Below are positions 46,271 through 58,213 of a stretch of DNA of 64,000 nucleotides, piece after piece (the stretch's first letter is position 1; every line of letters starts with the position of its first letter). A program made the translations under genes and the position numbers. The notes beneath the pieces were generated by a model. It made no database searches and was not told the origin of the DNA. It worked only from the letters and a program-made list of their open reading frames with translations. The stretch is from Leuctra nigra (Eukaryota; Arthropoda; Insecta; Plecoptera; Leuctridae): NCBI GenBank assembly GCA_934045905.1, contig OW203762.1, positions 54,957,411-55,021,410 on the forward strand, in the 5' to 3' direction.

Positions 46271-47047
46271 AGAACCAGTACAAGTCAGTTCCGTGCTGCT
46301 TCAAAAATGTCCCAATGGCCTAATGTTTCCTTAGAGGAGTGAATATCTCTTCTTCCAGAGTGCTTTGCATTCAGAAAATATCAATTGGAAATAAATGAAT
46401 ATTTCATTGAAGGACGGAAAAGTATGATGAATTGTGGCTCAGATAGCACAGTTCGTTGAAATATACAAACTTTCATAAAAAAAGAGACAGATACATCTGA
46501 CATTTTCTAACTGCCCTTCATTTAGTGAATGGATGGAGAAATACTAAAAAGTCAATTAACTAATTGGCATGTTGTGAAAATTAAATGAAACATAAGCAAA
46601 GTTGAAATACACAGTTTACTCAGAATTCAATGTAATGATTGACTTTTATATTAACGAGACTCAAAGCCTGGAGCTCCTGAGGCGGGGGTGGAGGGGGTGG
46701 AGGGGGGGGGGGGGGGCAGCTGCGGGCGGTCAACAATAGCGCCCAACAAGAAAATAATACAAATATAGTATTTATTTAGTTCATTGCTATTTTACAGACA
46801 TAATATTTGATATTTACATAAATCTCTTTATTGATGGCTGTCCTTTTTAAAAAAGGTTGACCTCTTGGATCCAACGTACTATACAATTAAAATTATTCGC
46901 TTTAAACTATTAATTACAAATCTATTATAAGCTAAAATAGGAACAATAAAAATTAAAAATTTTAACAAAAAAATATTTGGAATTCATTTTCAAAAAAAAG
47001 TATTTGTTCCTTAACAAATTTAATACATATACTCAGGTTTAAAAAAT
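46271..47047. other. Loop of the large inverted repeat
   Basis: AT-rich sequence between MITE copy 2 and the right arm, with a GGAGGGGGTGG run and a 15-G tract at 46702-46716. No coding content was recognised. Confidence 0.5.
46702..46716 (+). repeat. Homopolymer G tract (15 G)
   Basis: Run of 15 G preceded by GGTGGAGGGGGTGGA. Confidence 0.8.
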
Positions 47048-47603
47048 ATAATGCGATTTGCAGCTTTAGGAGTCGACAGGACTCGCAGGAAATTTCGATT
47101 CCGATGTAAAAAAATCCTAGAAATGCATGAAAATGCATTAGCTCTGGGTTGTACGTGACATTTGTGACATTTAATCGTGTGTTGCATGTTGCATATACTG
47201 CTGTGAAGTAAGTTATTTTAATTCAAATATTGAAAACCCCGAAAAACCATAAAAAGGCGGCCCCTACTTTTTTCTTAACGGCTTGACCGATTGTTTTCAA
47301 AATTTAACAGCATAGAGAAAAAGAGTAAATCTGTGTCTCTAGTGATCGAAAAAAATTATACAAAATGTTTTTTCTCGTTTTGAGGAAGTGCTAACATGGG
47401 CAATATATGAGTCTTTTTGGCACCTCTGCCCTGAAATAACAAAACAAAAAATTAAACTTTGGGGCCAATAGAGACACAGATTTACTCTTTATCTATAACC
47501 TGTGAAAATTTGAAGACACTCGGTAAAGCCGTTTAGAAAGAAGCAGGGGCCGCCTTTTTGTGCTTCATAAAACATGGATTTCATCAAGTATCTTATACTC
47601 TTA
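47048..47603 (-). repeat. Right arm of the large inverted repeat
   Basis: Inverted counterpart of 45072-45625. With the 1.4-kb centre the whole structure spans about 2.5 kb and could fold into a long hairpin if transcribed. The arm includes its own 309-bp palindrome at 47251-47559. Confidence 0.85.
47251..47559. repeat. 309-bp palindrome nested in the right arm
   Basis: It has the same length and layout as the palindrome at 45115-45423: AAAAAGGCGGCCCCTAC at the left and GGGGCCGCCTTTTT at the right, with AAATCTGTGTCTCTAGTG and a facing partner inside. Confidence 0.75.
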
Positions 47604-50600
47604 ACACTTGCGTCCAACATATTATATAAACTAAAACCAGCATACAATATACATATCTGATTACAGATTTTATTTCATCTCTCTACTTTAGGGGTGAGCA
47701 ATTTCTAGTAATGGTTATGTTTAGCAGCAGGAATCCAATGATTTGCGTCCAACAAGACGCGGACATTTCCTGCAAACACGCTTTCATTTAAAAAAGAAAT
47801 GTGCCAAAACGAGTTAAAGATCCGCATTCTTCAAGCGTCTTTCTTAACTTTATCTTCTGAAACGGTAGCTTATGAATTTCGTTCATGTTTCCCGGGCGCT
47901 GTACGCGACGTTACTGCAGCCACTTTGTGAAGCTACGCATGCAAAGTAGTTCATTTTTGTCTGTCTCCTATTTTTATGTTATTCATTTCTCTCCCTCTCT
48001 TTTTTCATGTTTCTTTCATTCCATGGAATATTCAATCCATAGGGGGCGCCTGCACGGGACGTAAAATTGTTAAGATCCTAAGGGATGATAGGAGACATCT
48101 GAACACATTTGAATACTTTACATGTTTACCTGGCGAGACGTTCTCCTGATACATTTCATTACTGTTGGCTTAAGAAAGAGAGGATATTTTAAATGGAATT
48201 CCGCAAACATATCATTCCTACAGCGACTGTGCAAAGAAAAGAAATGAATTAAAAGTGAATATCAATGTAAACATGGTAAGTCATTTTCATCAAGAGAAAC
48301 ACTAGAGGCTGGCAAGTGTACAGAGATATTGTTTTATCCCATTTCAGTTTGAAAAGCACGGGAAGTTGAACCTCCATTTGCGATAAACGATTCCATTTCT
48401 ACTCTGAATGTGATACAGTAAAAGGTGCATTCTGAGAGCGCAATGCAATCACTGAATGTGTTTCCCTGAGAGGTAACAGCTCGAACTCGACACTACGTCT
48501 GGATGCAAGTTGCTGGGGCAAAACAATCACTTTAATCATCTAACAGACCGTGATACATCTCACCACCAACTACGGTTTATGAAGGTTTATATCTGGCCAT
48601 AAAATGGATTGGATCCTTAGTCACAATATCATGTATACTTGGTTATTGACAAACAAACGTTTCTATTTGTTATGAGGTATTAAACCTGGGGGTGGATAAT
48701 AATACGATGCTTAATTGCTTGTTTGAGTACCCCCGTGCACTTCCCAGGTAACGTTTATAGCAGGTCATTGCGCACTTTTATGATTAAACCGGTATTTAAA
48801 TATCCCTACGTGATGCTGTAGGGTAGTCATAAATTAAACATTTATTCTTTAGGAAACATTCAATTTTATTAAGAATGATAATAGTGTTTTTATAGACTCT
48901 ATGAGTCTCGTCAGTTTCATTCTATTTGTAAATGCCTTTGTCGTTCAGTTTTCTTAACCTAAAAAGAATTATTAAACTGTTGAAGAATACGGAAAAATCA
49001 CAATTATAATTGGCAGTTCCCCGAAAAATTCAATCGCCTGTAAGGGGAAGTAATTTCACGGAAAACGGTCGAATTTCTCTCTGTAACTTCTGCATTCCTT
49101 GTCCATCGCTCGATCCTGGTAAAGTATGAATATTCCATATATTCCTGAGTTCATGGAAATTCCGTGACAGGATGTTATTTCATGTGGCTGCAGCGAGCGC
49201 CACCCCCCGACTGACTGACGAACCTCTCCGTTATGGAGTCAGAGCCTCACTTTATGTTGATTATGATGGATCGCCGAGTTAAAGTAAAGAGGGTTGATCT
49301 CTATACAACCTACACGATATATACAGTTAAATATATCTAATAATTTGTCTGTCGAATAGGTGAAGAATAGAAACAAAATGTGGGTTAACTTGATGACGCC
49401 GGCGACAGCTACGGGGTGCATAATATACGTGGCTGCATATTTCATGTCGTTTGATCCACTTTGCTCGACGTCAAACGTTTCATTCAGGATAAGTCGTAAT
49501 ACTCTTCAATGTCGCGCTCAAGGCAGAGGAGTTCAGCTTTGTGAAAACAATTGGGAGGTTAAGTGGTTCTGGACGGAGGTCAGAGGTCGGAGAATTCAAC
49601 TTACTGATGACATAAGTAGGGCTTTGTAGTTGAAGAATGCTGATAGACAGTGCAATATTCAAACATTATTGATTTCCGATGTTTTCTAAGCAAGTACACC
49701 TAACAAGCGAACATACAGGTAAAAGTAGAATTAAAAACGTTCGCTTTGCTCGTTACCTCACTTGCAGGCATCCTACTTTAAAACGAACAAAAGTTAGTGA
49801 CAAAAAGTAAACTATAAAATACGTTTCAATTTATACCTATACACTCTAAAAATATTGTTCCAGAAAATAAATACATTCACAATGTATAAAGTTCAGACAT
49901 CAATTCATTTAAAAGCATTTTATAAATCAAACATCCCGACTCAAAGTTTGTCAGACATAAATTGCGTTGTCCATTCAGTAAACCGTTTAAGAAATTCAAT
50001 TCAATTTCGAAGTAAAGAAACAATTGTGTCCTTTTATTTCGCTCCGATTTGACGTTTACGAGTCGACAGAATCTAATTATTGAGCTGTAAGTGGAAAAGA
50101 TGAATCTTTGTCTCGACAAGTCACGTGCCTCCTGAGTGTTTTCTTTTAATCTTCGCCGTGATTAATTACCGTCCACTTCGAGCACCTAAACCAGTGCTTT
50201 AATTGGAAAGAGCAAAGCGAAGTGCAAAATCAAAACATCAATATTTAATTTATGAAAGGGGGGATATTTTTAGTTCAAGTATATTTTAAAGTTGTAGCTT
50301 CCAAGAAAGAAAATTGAATACTGGCACAGTGACAGTCGCAGGGTTACCAACTTCAATGATTATGAATAATAATAATAAAGTTAATTGAAAATTGTATTTT
50401 TTATTTCTAATGTTTGATATTTCAATTGGATGAGTGTTTCAGGCGAGGGTGCTATCATATAAAATAACAACGTGTTCTCGCGTGACAATCTTCTCATCGC
50501 AATGTTATTCACGGCCTTCTCGAATGAGACGAGAAGCTTGTCACGAGAAACATTTTACAAGATCGCACCCCAGGAATCAAATAAGTAAAATACTACAGGT

Positions 50601-53600
50601 ATTGTAAGAAATTCGTTGGGTTTGGAAATGTCACCCAACGTTTTAATATTAAATAACTGTTTAAGTTTGATATGCATATAATTAAAAAGTCTGAATATAC
50701 CGTCGTAACCCTGGGAGACGGTATTTTTCTTTCTTCTCTTATTTCGCCTTAAATTAATTAAGGAAAGAATATTGGTGCCCGCGGCGCTGGGTTAACCCTG
50801 GATTAATGGGACAAGCGATAAGGGGTTAAGGGACGAGAGGGGGTCTTAGATTCCTGTTGGCTTCGAATATTATGGATTCCGAGATAATGGAGCTCAACAC
50901 GAAGTAAGAAGACCGTGAGACGTGTTAACGTTGTGCTAAGTACCGTGTACACCCGTATAGAGCGCACTGCATTGGTAATAGGTCGGAAACACGGCTGTGT
51001 AATTAGAAGTGATGCAATGAAGAAAATAACCGAGATCTTTCATCTGCATGGAGATGGAGAAGAAAAGAGAGGGAGATGTTAACTCTCTTCAGGACCCCTA
51101 TTCCTGAAAGAAGTGAGAGTGAGTGAGAAAGAAACCTAGGAATCGGCAGGAATAGATTCTGTTGGCTGATATCAATTTTCTCACTATTTTTCTTAAACTC
51201 CCTGATTTCATGAATAGAGCTCACGGGCTTTAATTATTTTGATTTTCTTCAACAAATAATAAGTGCTTATTTGCAGTTGATTAAAAATAAATACGTTGAA
51301 GGAAGGCCTCACATTCTTATGTGAGTTGCGTCTTGCACAGTAAACAATCTAACAAAGTTTATTTTTAACTCACCCTCCTCATAATGTTATTGGACATTCA
51401 AAAAAATATTGAAACAAGAATGAAAATCAAATACACTTATTTCTCCTAGATCCGTCATCTCCCTTCTTCAACTAAAACAATTCGCACGTCTCTAAAACCT
51501 ACTGAAACAATAATCATGACGTCTGTAACAACTTTTACTATTCGCAAGAAGATGGGAGCGAATAAAGTGAATAAGTGACCTCGATTCCAGACGTCTTCAC
51601 GATGTTCAAGTCTCATCTCGAAACTCGCGTGAAGATATTGTTCAAGTCCCCGCCGCAGCAAACTGATGCACGTAGTCGCAACTTAAACACGAGTACTTGG
51701 CAAAGTTTAACTTTACACTGAAGAAGACGACATGCACGGTATGCTCCGCCCGTCTTAACTTGATCATCCGAACTAAGTTTTGATTGTTATGAGGTGCAAA
51801 GAATACTGAATCGTGGTGGTAATCTAAATGTTATTAAACAATAGAATGCGGAAAGCTGTTAAACATTCTCCAGTCTTGCAACAATAAGATCTGCAGTTTG
51901 ACGCCAGTTTTACGAGCAACTCCAAATGACGTAGGAAACTTCTACAACTGTGAAGCATTGAAAATTACTTTGTTAGATGAAATTTCTCGACAGAGTCTCG
52001 AGAAATAATCTGAAACTACTATTAGTGTATATAGTTGCGAAACCAGATCGGTGCTTTAGGAACTATGTGTAAGGAAATAAAAAATAGCTTGTAAAGGTAA
52101 GTAAAATGAACTAGAGTATAGGTATACACATACAAGACACATTAAACATCTATAGATTTTAATAAAAGGAATTATATCAGTCAGTATTACGAATGGAGTA
52201 TAAAGTACGTGGAGTATACTCCACTTACACACCACTTTTAAAAATAACCACAATTTAAATATTGTGATTTTGTATAAGAAATAATCAAGTAGCGATTCCT
52301 TTTATTTTAGCATTTTGTTATTCTGACCTCACACTCCTCTAGATTGTTGAGCATGATTAAAGTAGGTAGCTGATTAGTGATTGCCTCATCAATCCTGAAA
52401 TAACCGCTTTGATTGGATCTCTATCAACACCTTACAAACCTCCATCTAATACCTGAATACCTCAACTCACTTCCCTCTATGCATTTCTAAACCGGGATGG
52501 CAGTTTTATTATTCATTTATTCAGAAACCCCGAGCTATCAAAATAATCTCTTCATTTTCTTTAGAAAAATATTTTTTATGCAGCTCTAATATTATGATGA
52601 TACGAACGAAATTAGATTGAATGCTTCTTAAAGTAGTTTTAAGTTTCAAAGAACGTCCCAACGTGAATAAACAAGCAATTTATACACTTTAAAGTAGTTA
52701 TCAATTCTTTATTTTCACCGGCGAAAAATGGATAATCTTGAAAGTCAATGTTAATAATTACCTAGTTTGAAACTGGGCAAGGTTTTCCCAGGGCGAGAGG
52801 TTGGGCAGGGAGTTGTTAACGGAACATCTCTGAAAGTGAGTTAGAAACAACCACAGGTCTAGCAGCATTTCCACCAGACAGTATTTAACATCAAAGAAGT
52901 GCATTAGGACTGCAGCTGAGTGCAGCAGAGAGCTTCCGACGTTGTGATGCGCAATGAGGATGCGCCTGAGAGACGTCATGCACCGAGTAGGATCAAATTC
53001 AAATGGAAAGATGTGAAGACATCTATTGGTTCTAATATAGTGAAAGTAGCGAAGTCCCCATTGAAAACTTATGGCTCGAAGACCTGTGTGTTTGTGTTTT
53101 ACGAAGTATGATCAGGCAAATTGATCCACAAAGATTCATTACTATCATGTTCTGTTACCTCTTGATTTCTACCAAGATCGATCTCTTGGTTTCATCGCAA
53201 AAGTGTTTTAGAATTTATACTCCACGTTACCATTGCAACAATTATTACCAATATTTGCTATTTTATCTTTTTTATTTGACATATATGATGTTAATTTCAT
53301 TTGTAACTAGTCCCTAGTTCAATTTGAATGCTCATGTAGCACATTTTTTAATCTGAATGTCTTCCGTTAACCATACTACCAAACTATTTGCAACACATTC
53401 CTTTACTTGAATTTTGAAAGTAATTTTATTTCATGCTAATTGAGCTTCCTTTTCACTTGATACACCTTATGTTACCTTGACTACATTATTATTTGCGAGG
53501 TAACCTTATAATTTGTTTGCTTATTCATGAAATAAATGCATTTGCTGGTTAAAAGCTCACATTGTTTCTAGTTTCAGATTATTTTCCTGAAAGTTTTTCC

Positions 53601-54021
53601 ATTTCCCGCATTCCTCCTACATTCAAACGCATTTAAGTATCTTAAAAAAGTAAGATGTTTTCATAGTAGGGGAATTTCAAACACTACTGAGGAGAAAGTC
53701 ACTGATTTTTAAGACACTTTGATTTAAAACACTTTTATCCGTTTTTATTAAGACTGCAGTTGTTTTTGCTCAAATGCGTTTTAAAGTCAAACACTTTGTT
53801 ATAGCAGTGTACTGACGGATAATCTGAAAGAAACGTCCATGCATTTCGAATACTCGCTTTGCTACGCGCTCCCTGACAGTTTCTTCATGTTAAAAATAAC
53901 ATAGTTTTTAGCAGCTGAAAAACACGCCAATTCACTTGTCTCGATTGTTGTAAATCAATTGAAAGCACTTCGAAGGATATCTGGACACTTGAACTGCGTG
54001 TTCCGCGAGCAATGGCGGGGA
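47604..54021. other. Stretch without a supported gene
   Basis: About 6.4 kb with no exon, RNA gene or repeat array recognised. Minor items: CCATAGGGGGCGCC at about 48039-48052 (CTCF-like core AGGGGGCGC), a 16-bp palindrome at 52209-52224, and frames of 90 codons or shorter such as plus 49360-49629 that lack known domains. Confidence 0.45.
52209..52224. repeat. 16-bp perfect palindrome
   Basis: GTGGAGTATACTCCAC. Confidence 0.6.
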
Positions 54022-54038
54022 GGGGGGGGGGGGGGGGG
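54022..54038 (+). repeat. Homopolymer G tract (17 G)
   Basis: Run of 17 G preceded by GGCGGGGA. Confidence 0.8.
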
Positions 54039-54148
54039 CAGGAGTGTCCATCTTACTTCGAAATCGACGAAAAACATTATTTGGCAAATTGTTCATATTT
54101 GGTTTGATGAATTGAGGATTTGAGGCTTTACTATGTTACATTTTCTAA

Positions 54149-54380
54149 GGAGCCATATTACCATTAGCTTAATCTTCAGTTTAGTTAAACCCCACTTCTA
54201 TGTGGTGTATTACCATTATGTGCTGAGGCATAACTTAAAAAAAACTGCAGTTAATGTAGCGTGAGGTATTTAAACTGAGGCAATAAGCTCCGGAATAAAT
54301 TGCAGTATATGGTAATGCACCGAGTTTTCTGAAGTGGAGTTTAAGCTAACTGTAGCTTAAAGTAATGGTAATACCGGCCC
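54149..54380. mobile_element. PIF/Harbinger-type MITE with TAA target duplication
   Basis: TAA at 54146-54148 and 54381-54383 flank 232 bp. The left end GGAGCCATATTACCATTA pairs with the complement of the right end, GGGCCGGTATTACCATTA. The arms extend imperfectly for about 65 bp (AACTCCACTTC and ATTACCAT blocks). There is no coding capacity. The 3-bp TWA duplication and G-rich termini fit the PIF/Harbinger group. Confidence 0.8.
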
Positions 54381-54457
54381 TAAGCAGATTATTACAGAAA
54401 ATTCAGTGGAAATTTGCGTATAACGTATTTAGTTCCATGCGTCCGTATTGTGCTGTA

Positions 54458-54566
54458 CAAACTTGGTCATAAGTTGGATATACTCTATCTCTCTCTGCTC
54501 CATATGAAAACATGTTTATGATGGATCAGAGAGAGGCAGAGTACAACCATCTTATTTCCACGACTG
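54458..54566. mobile_element. Mariner-type MITE, 109-bp full-length hairpin
   Basis: TA at 54456-54457 and 54567-54568 flank the element. The left half (CAAACTTGGTCATAAG onward) pairs along its whole length with the right half (ending CTTATTTCCACGACTG), with arms of about 50 bp and very little loop. Conserved paired blocks include CTCTCTCTGxTCCAT. The TA duplication and CAGTCGTGG-type terminus fit Tc1/mariner. Confidence 0.8.
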
Positions 54567-54659
54567 TACATACACCTGTCTGATATTTGGAGTGTATATT
54601 AATTTGAAGAGCAAATAGATTGTACGAAAGCTGCCAGTGGAGTTAACTTTGAGAAAGAT

Positions 54660-54720
54660 GCGACTCAAGTAAGACTCGAACCCGAATGCTCAGCCAGCCG
54701 GACCAGATGATGACGTCGCG
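54660..54720 (-). mobile_element. tRNA-like SINE fragment
   Basis: On the minus strand, GGTTCGAGTCT (B box with one mismatch, 54672-54682) is preceded by CATCTGGTCCGGCTGGCTGA, an anticodon-arm-like segment. There is no complete cloverleaf. Confidence 0.4.
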
Positions 54721-55873
54721 CTGCCGTCGGCGTAGTTCTGCCAGCAGGAGTGACGTCGCGCTCAGCTCGCAGACGTCTCTTGACAACGTACGCGCGCGAG
54801 ACGCGCTCAAGGCGACTCCAATTCCATTTCAGCATCCTGTCAGCGATGAGACGGCTTTGAGACGGCGGCGCAGGCGCAGAAGATGACGCGAGAGTCACAT
54901 CATGCCAGACGGGAAATAAAATGTCATAGAATCAAGAGTTGACCCAGCGAAGTTGAGATTTCATATGGATATTAATGATAAAGCTGTCCGCGCAAATGCA
55001 TTGTCTCGGATGCAATGCCGACATTTTGTGCCAAGTATTGTCTACATTAAAATGCGCTGTTAGATGATATAAAACGAGATAACTTATTATTTACAATTTT
55101 GTGTGAGTCTCGACAGTATAATTATCTTTCGTTTAAAATAAAAATGGAATAAAATTAGAAGCGAGAACGAAAGCAATTTGACATTTTTGTTTGATGCGCC
55201 ATATGTAATTTCCTGCCTAGAACTTTCACGTCGACCTTGGAACAGCACAACCCAGGTCTCGGATTGGCTAGGTCAACACCAATAGAAAACAACCTTGTGC
55301 ACTTTCTACTATTTGTCCTATTACCTGTGTTTCTTACTTCGTACTTATCTTTTCTCAAACCCGAAATCAAATCAGATCAGAGTATATACAGTACAAACGT
55401 TTATAGTATAAAAACTCCTCTTTATCTATAATAATTATTGATGTTGAGAGACATTTACCCAAATTATATTTAAAAAGAACTTAATTATCGAGGTTATTTT
55501 ATTTCTTTCATATTTGTATCCCTTCTATGAATAGATGGTCTATTACAATGAAGAGTTTATACAGACTTTTATGCTCTGCCAAGCAAACTAAGTCTTTTGA
55601 TTGATAATTATTTTTATCTCAACCTTTGCATGAGTAGTTGTTATCCTGCTACTGGGACAACGCCAATGCGGAGTTTATTAACAGAGAGAGAGAGAATGTT
55701 ACAGCTCGACGTGTGTTGTGAAGGATCACGTGATGGTTATTCCTCGACCGTTTAATTGCAACCCCAGAAGCCAGCTAAAAGCTCCGCAGCATCAACAGAC
55801 AGCGATATAAAAGAATCCAATTTCTGAGTTACTTTTCAGTCTTCCAAGACTGTTTACCTTGCCCGTGGGTCGT
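54721..55873. other. Stretch without a supported gene
   Basis: GC-rich at 54721-54890 with overlapping Arg-rich frames on both strands, then AT-rich. Nothing recognised. Confidence 0.45.
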
Positions 55874-56250
55874 GTGTCGACGTCACGGCGAGTTGGACTC
55901 ACGCGTGTTGACGTCACGGCGAGTTGGACTCACGCGTGTCGACGTCACGGCGAGTTGGACTCACGTGTGTCGACGTCACGGCGAGTTGGACTCACGCGTG
56001 TCGACGTCACGGCGAGTTGGACTCACGCGTGTCGACGTCACGGCGAGTTGGACTCACGCGTGTCGACGTCACGGCGAGTTGGACTCACGCGTGTCGACGT
56101 CACGGCGAGTTGGACTCACGCGTGTCGACGTCACGGCAAGTTGGACTCACGCGTGACATCACGGCGAGTTGGACTCACGCGTGTCGACGTCACGGCGAGT
56201 TGGACTCACGCGTGACGTCACGGCGAGTTGGACTCACGCGTGACGTCACG
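55874..56250. repeat. Minisatellite, 31-bp unit, 12 copies
   Basis: The unit GTGTCGACGTCACGGCGAGT plus TGGACTCACGC repeats every 31 bp. Three units near the 3' end lack TCG and are 28 bp. In two of them this deletion creates a perfect CRE octamer (56213-56220 and 56241-56248); the third reads GTGACATCACGG. All plus frames are open through it, which is a repeat effect. Confidence 0.9.
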
Positions 56251-56302
56251 GTCACAGAACCAAGAGAATTCTGAGCATAAGCCATGAGACGAGTGATTTT
56301 AC

Positions 56303-56479
56303 ACGCCAAAGGTGACAAATCAACGCATTTATTACTAATGGATGTAACTCGGCACCACCGCCAACGCTGTGAGTTTCTACAACCGAACAACCCAAAGTTA
56401 CATCAATGAATCCAATTATAATTAACAGGAGAGCGGTCAGTTTACATGCAACATTGCATTGTCTAATTAGTGATTCCAT
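56303..56479 (-). CDS. Weak candidate exon with an N-terminal hydrophobic signal
   Basis: An ATG at 56479 opens 59 codons beginning MESLIRQCNVACK, then a hydrophobic segment LTALLLIIIGFI and DVTLGC, followed by a polar stretch containing THSVGGGAELHP. It ends at CGT|GTAAAA, a possible phase-0 donor. The layout fits a signal peptide or first membrane segment. There is no family match that I recognise, no acceptor or start-site evidence, and it abuts a minisatellite, so chance is the simpler explanation. Confidence 0.18.
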
Positions 56480-58150
56480 CAATACAACAGATAACATCAA
56501 AACTTGCTGATTTTAGAGTGGTATAGATTCTTGATCCAGTGGGCATGACAATGTTCCATGTATCACGCTCAAATTATTGTATAATTGAAAATATATATTT
56601 TAAAAATTACAATTGGTGGCAGAAGTGGGTAGTAAATGTATTATTGTGATATTTTCATTATAAAAGAAGCTTTAAATTAAATAAAGGAAAACTGGATGAA
56701 ATATATGTACATATTAAAGTAAAGGCAGGTGACATATGCCACGAAACAGTTAATTTTTGAAGAAACTCTACCTACGTATTTGAAACAAAGTTCCAGACAT
56801 GTAAGAAATTACGTCTGAGTATTGCATCGAAGGTATTGCAAGCTGAAATATAATAACTATTCAATTTTATTAATGGTCACACAACCCATTAAATTTCTTC
56901 GTCTTTACAACAAATCTCGTCTGATAAAAACATTTAAATAGTAACTGAAGACCCCACAAACCCGCTGAGTTGAGAATATTTTGACCTCGCACCAAAAGCC
57001 CTTGTTCTCGTTGAAACATCGTCGTTGAATTTCTTATAAGAACGAACTTGCATTCTATTTTCAGCCCGCTTTTATTACAAACCATATTCTTGTTTAAAGA
57101 AGCGCCATGTCGTGAGTACAAAGCGAAGTTCGAGATCTCCAAGCATCAAAGATCACTCGCAACAATATAGTGGGGTGTAAAATGTACCCACAAGCAGCGC
57201 TAGTAACAAACTATCTAACTTATTACACGGTTTCCCATCGCGGTTAAAATAAAAGAAACAATTTATATAAAACCAGAGATGTTCTCTCTCGAAAAGAAAC
57301 GTGTGGGACAGAGATGGAATACGTCCTGTCTTATTTTAACTAATGGATTTCTAGACCAATGTTGATGCAGCACAAGGTGGCTAAGTAGGATCATCACCCT
57401 TTCACTACGCCATCTTTCTTTCTTCGTCTCTCGCCCGACATTTGTGTCTGTTCTAAATCCACCTCCCTCTCGCTCACTCTGCAAGACATTGCATCTCTGT
57501 CTCGCTTCTATTATTGGATAAGTTCTTGCTCGCTGCTACACCACTTAAACACTTAGGCCCGCTGGAATCTCGCGTCGCGGCGGCTGGCGTGACGTCACGA
57601 CGGCGCAGGTGTATTATTACTGCCAGTGACATATTTCTTCTGCTTCCAGATAAACACTTTCATCTTTGCTCACACAAGCGGGAACAAGGAAGGGGAGCTC
57701 GATGATTTGACACATGAATTTTCATTTCACCTGAAATGTTAAACATTCCTTTGATTTGTGTAACAGAATGTTTCCACCCTACAAGAACGTAACGCAGTGC
57801 ACGGTGGCTCATATCAGACATAATCTTAATAAACATCGACGACAATTAATCTTAAGAAGCGAACACATCTGAGTTGGCTGGGAAATGTTGTGACGCAGAG
57901 AGCAGATTCTGACGGAAGAAGATTAAGTCTTTATCTTTATGTCTAGCTTCTTTGACTGACTTAATTTGTATTAATTAGGAATCTTATCCATACAAAACAC
58001 GGCGCCATTTACAGCCAGCTTATGCACCGCAAACACAATACAAAGTGGCACATCTACGTTTTACGCCAGTTAATTAGACGTTGTGTTCTTCTAAATTAAA
58101 TGTTAATATAATATCCACATCGTCTCATTAACATTGCTCCGAGCTGCTCT
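56480..58150. other. Stretch without a supported gene
   Basis: It contains a CpG-rich patch with a CRE octamer (57590-57597). No exon recognised. Confidence 0.45.
57590..57597. promoter_or_regulatory. Palindromic CRE octamer in a CpG-rich patch
   Basis: TGACGTCA within CGCGTCGCGGCGGCTGGCG-type sequence (about 57570-57605). Confidence 0.35.
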
Positions 58151-58213
58151 CATCAACTCAGCAACATCAACTCAGCAACATCAACTCAGCAACATCAACT
58201 CAGCAACATCAAC
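58151..58213 (+). repeat. 14-bp tandem repeat, 4.5 copies
   Basis: Four perfect copies of CATCAACTCAGCAA starting at 58151, 58165, 58179 and 58193, then a partial one. Confidence 0.9.

Noticed and set aside
49360..49629. 89-codon plus frame as a membrane-protein exon
   Set aside because: One short hydrophobic stretch only, no family resemblance and no clear acceptor or donor.
55874..56250. CRISPR-like repeat array
   Set aside because: Repeats are directly adjacent with no unique spacers, and the DNA is eukaryotic. The same holds for the arrays at 14.5, 16.0, 20.6 and 36.2 kb.
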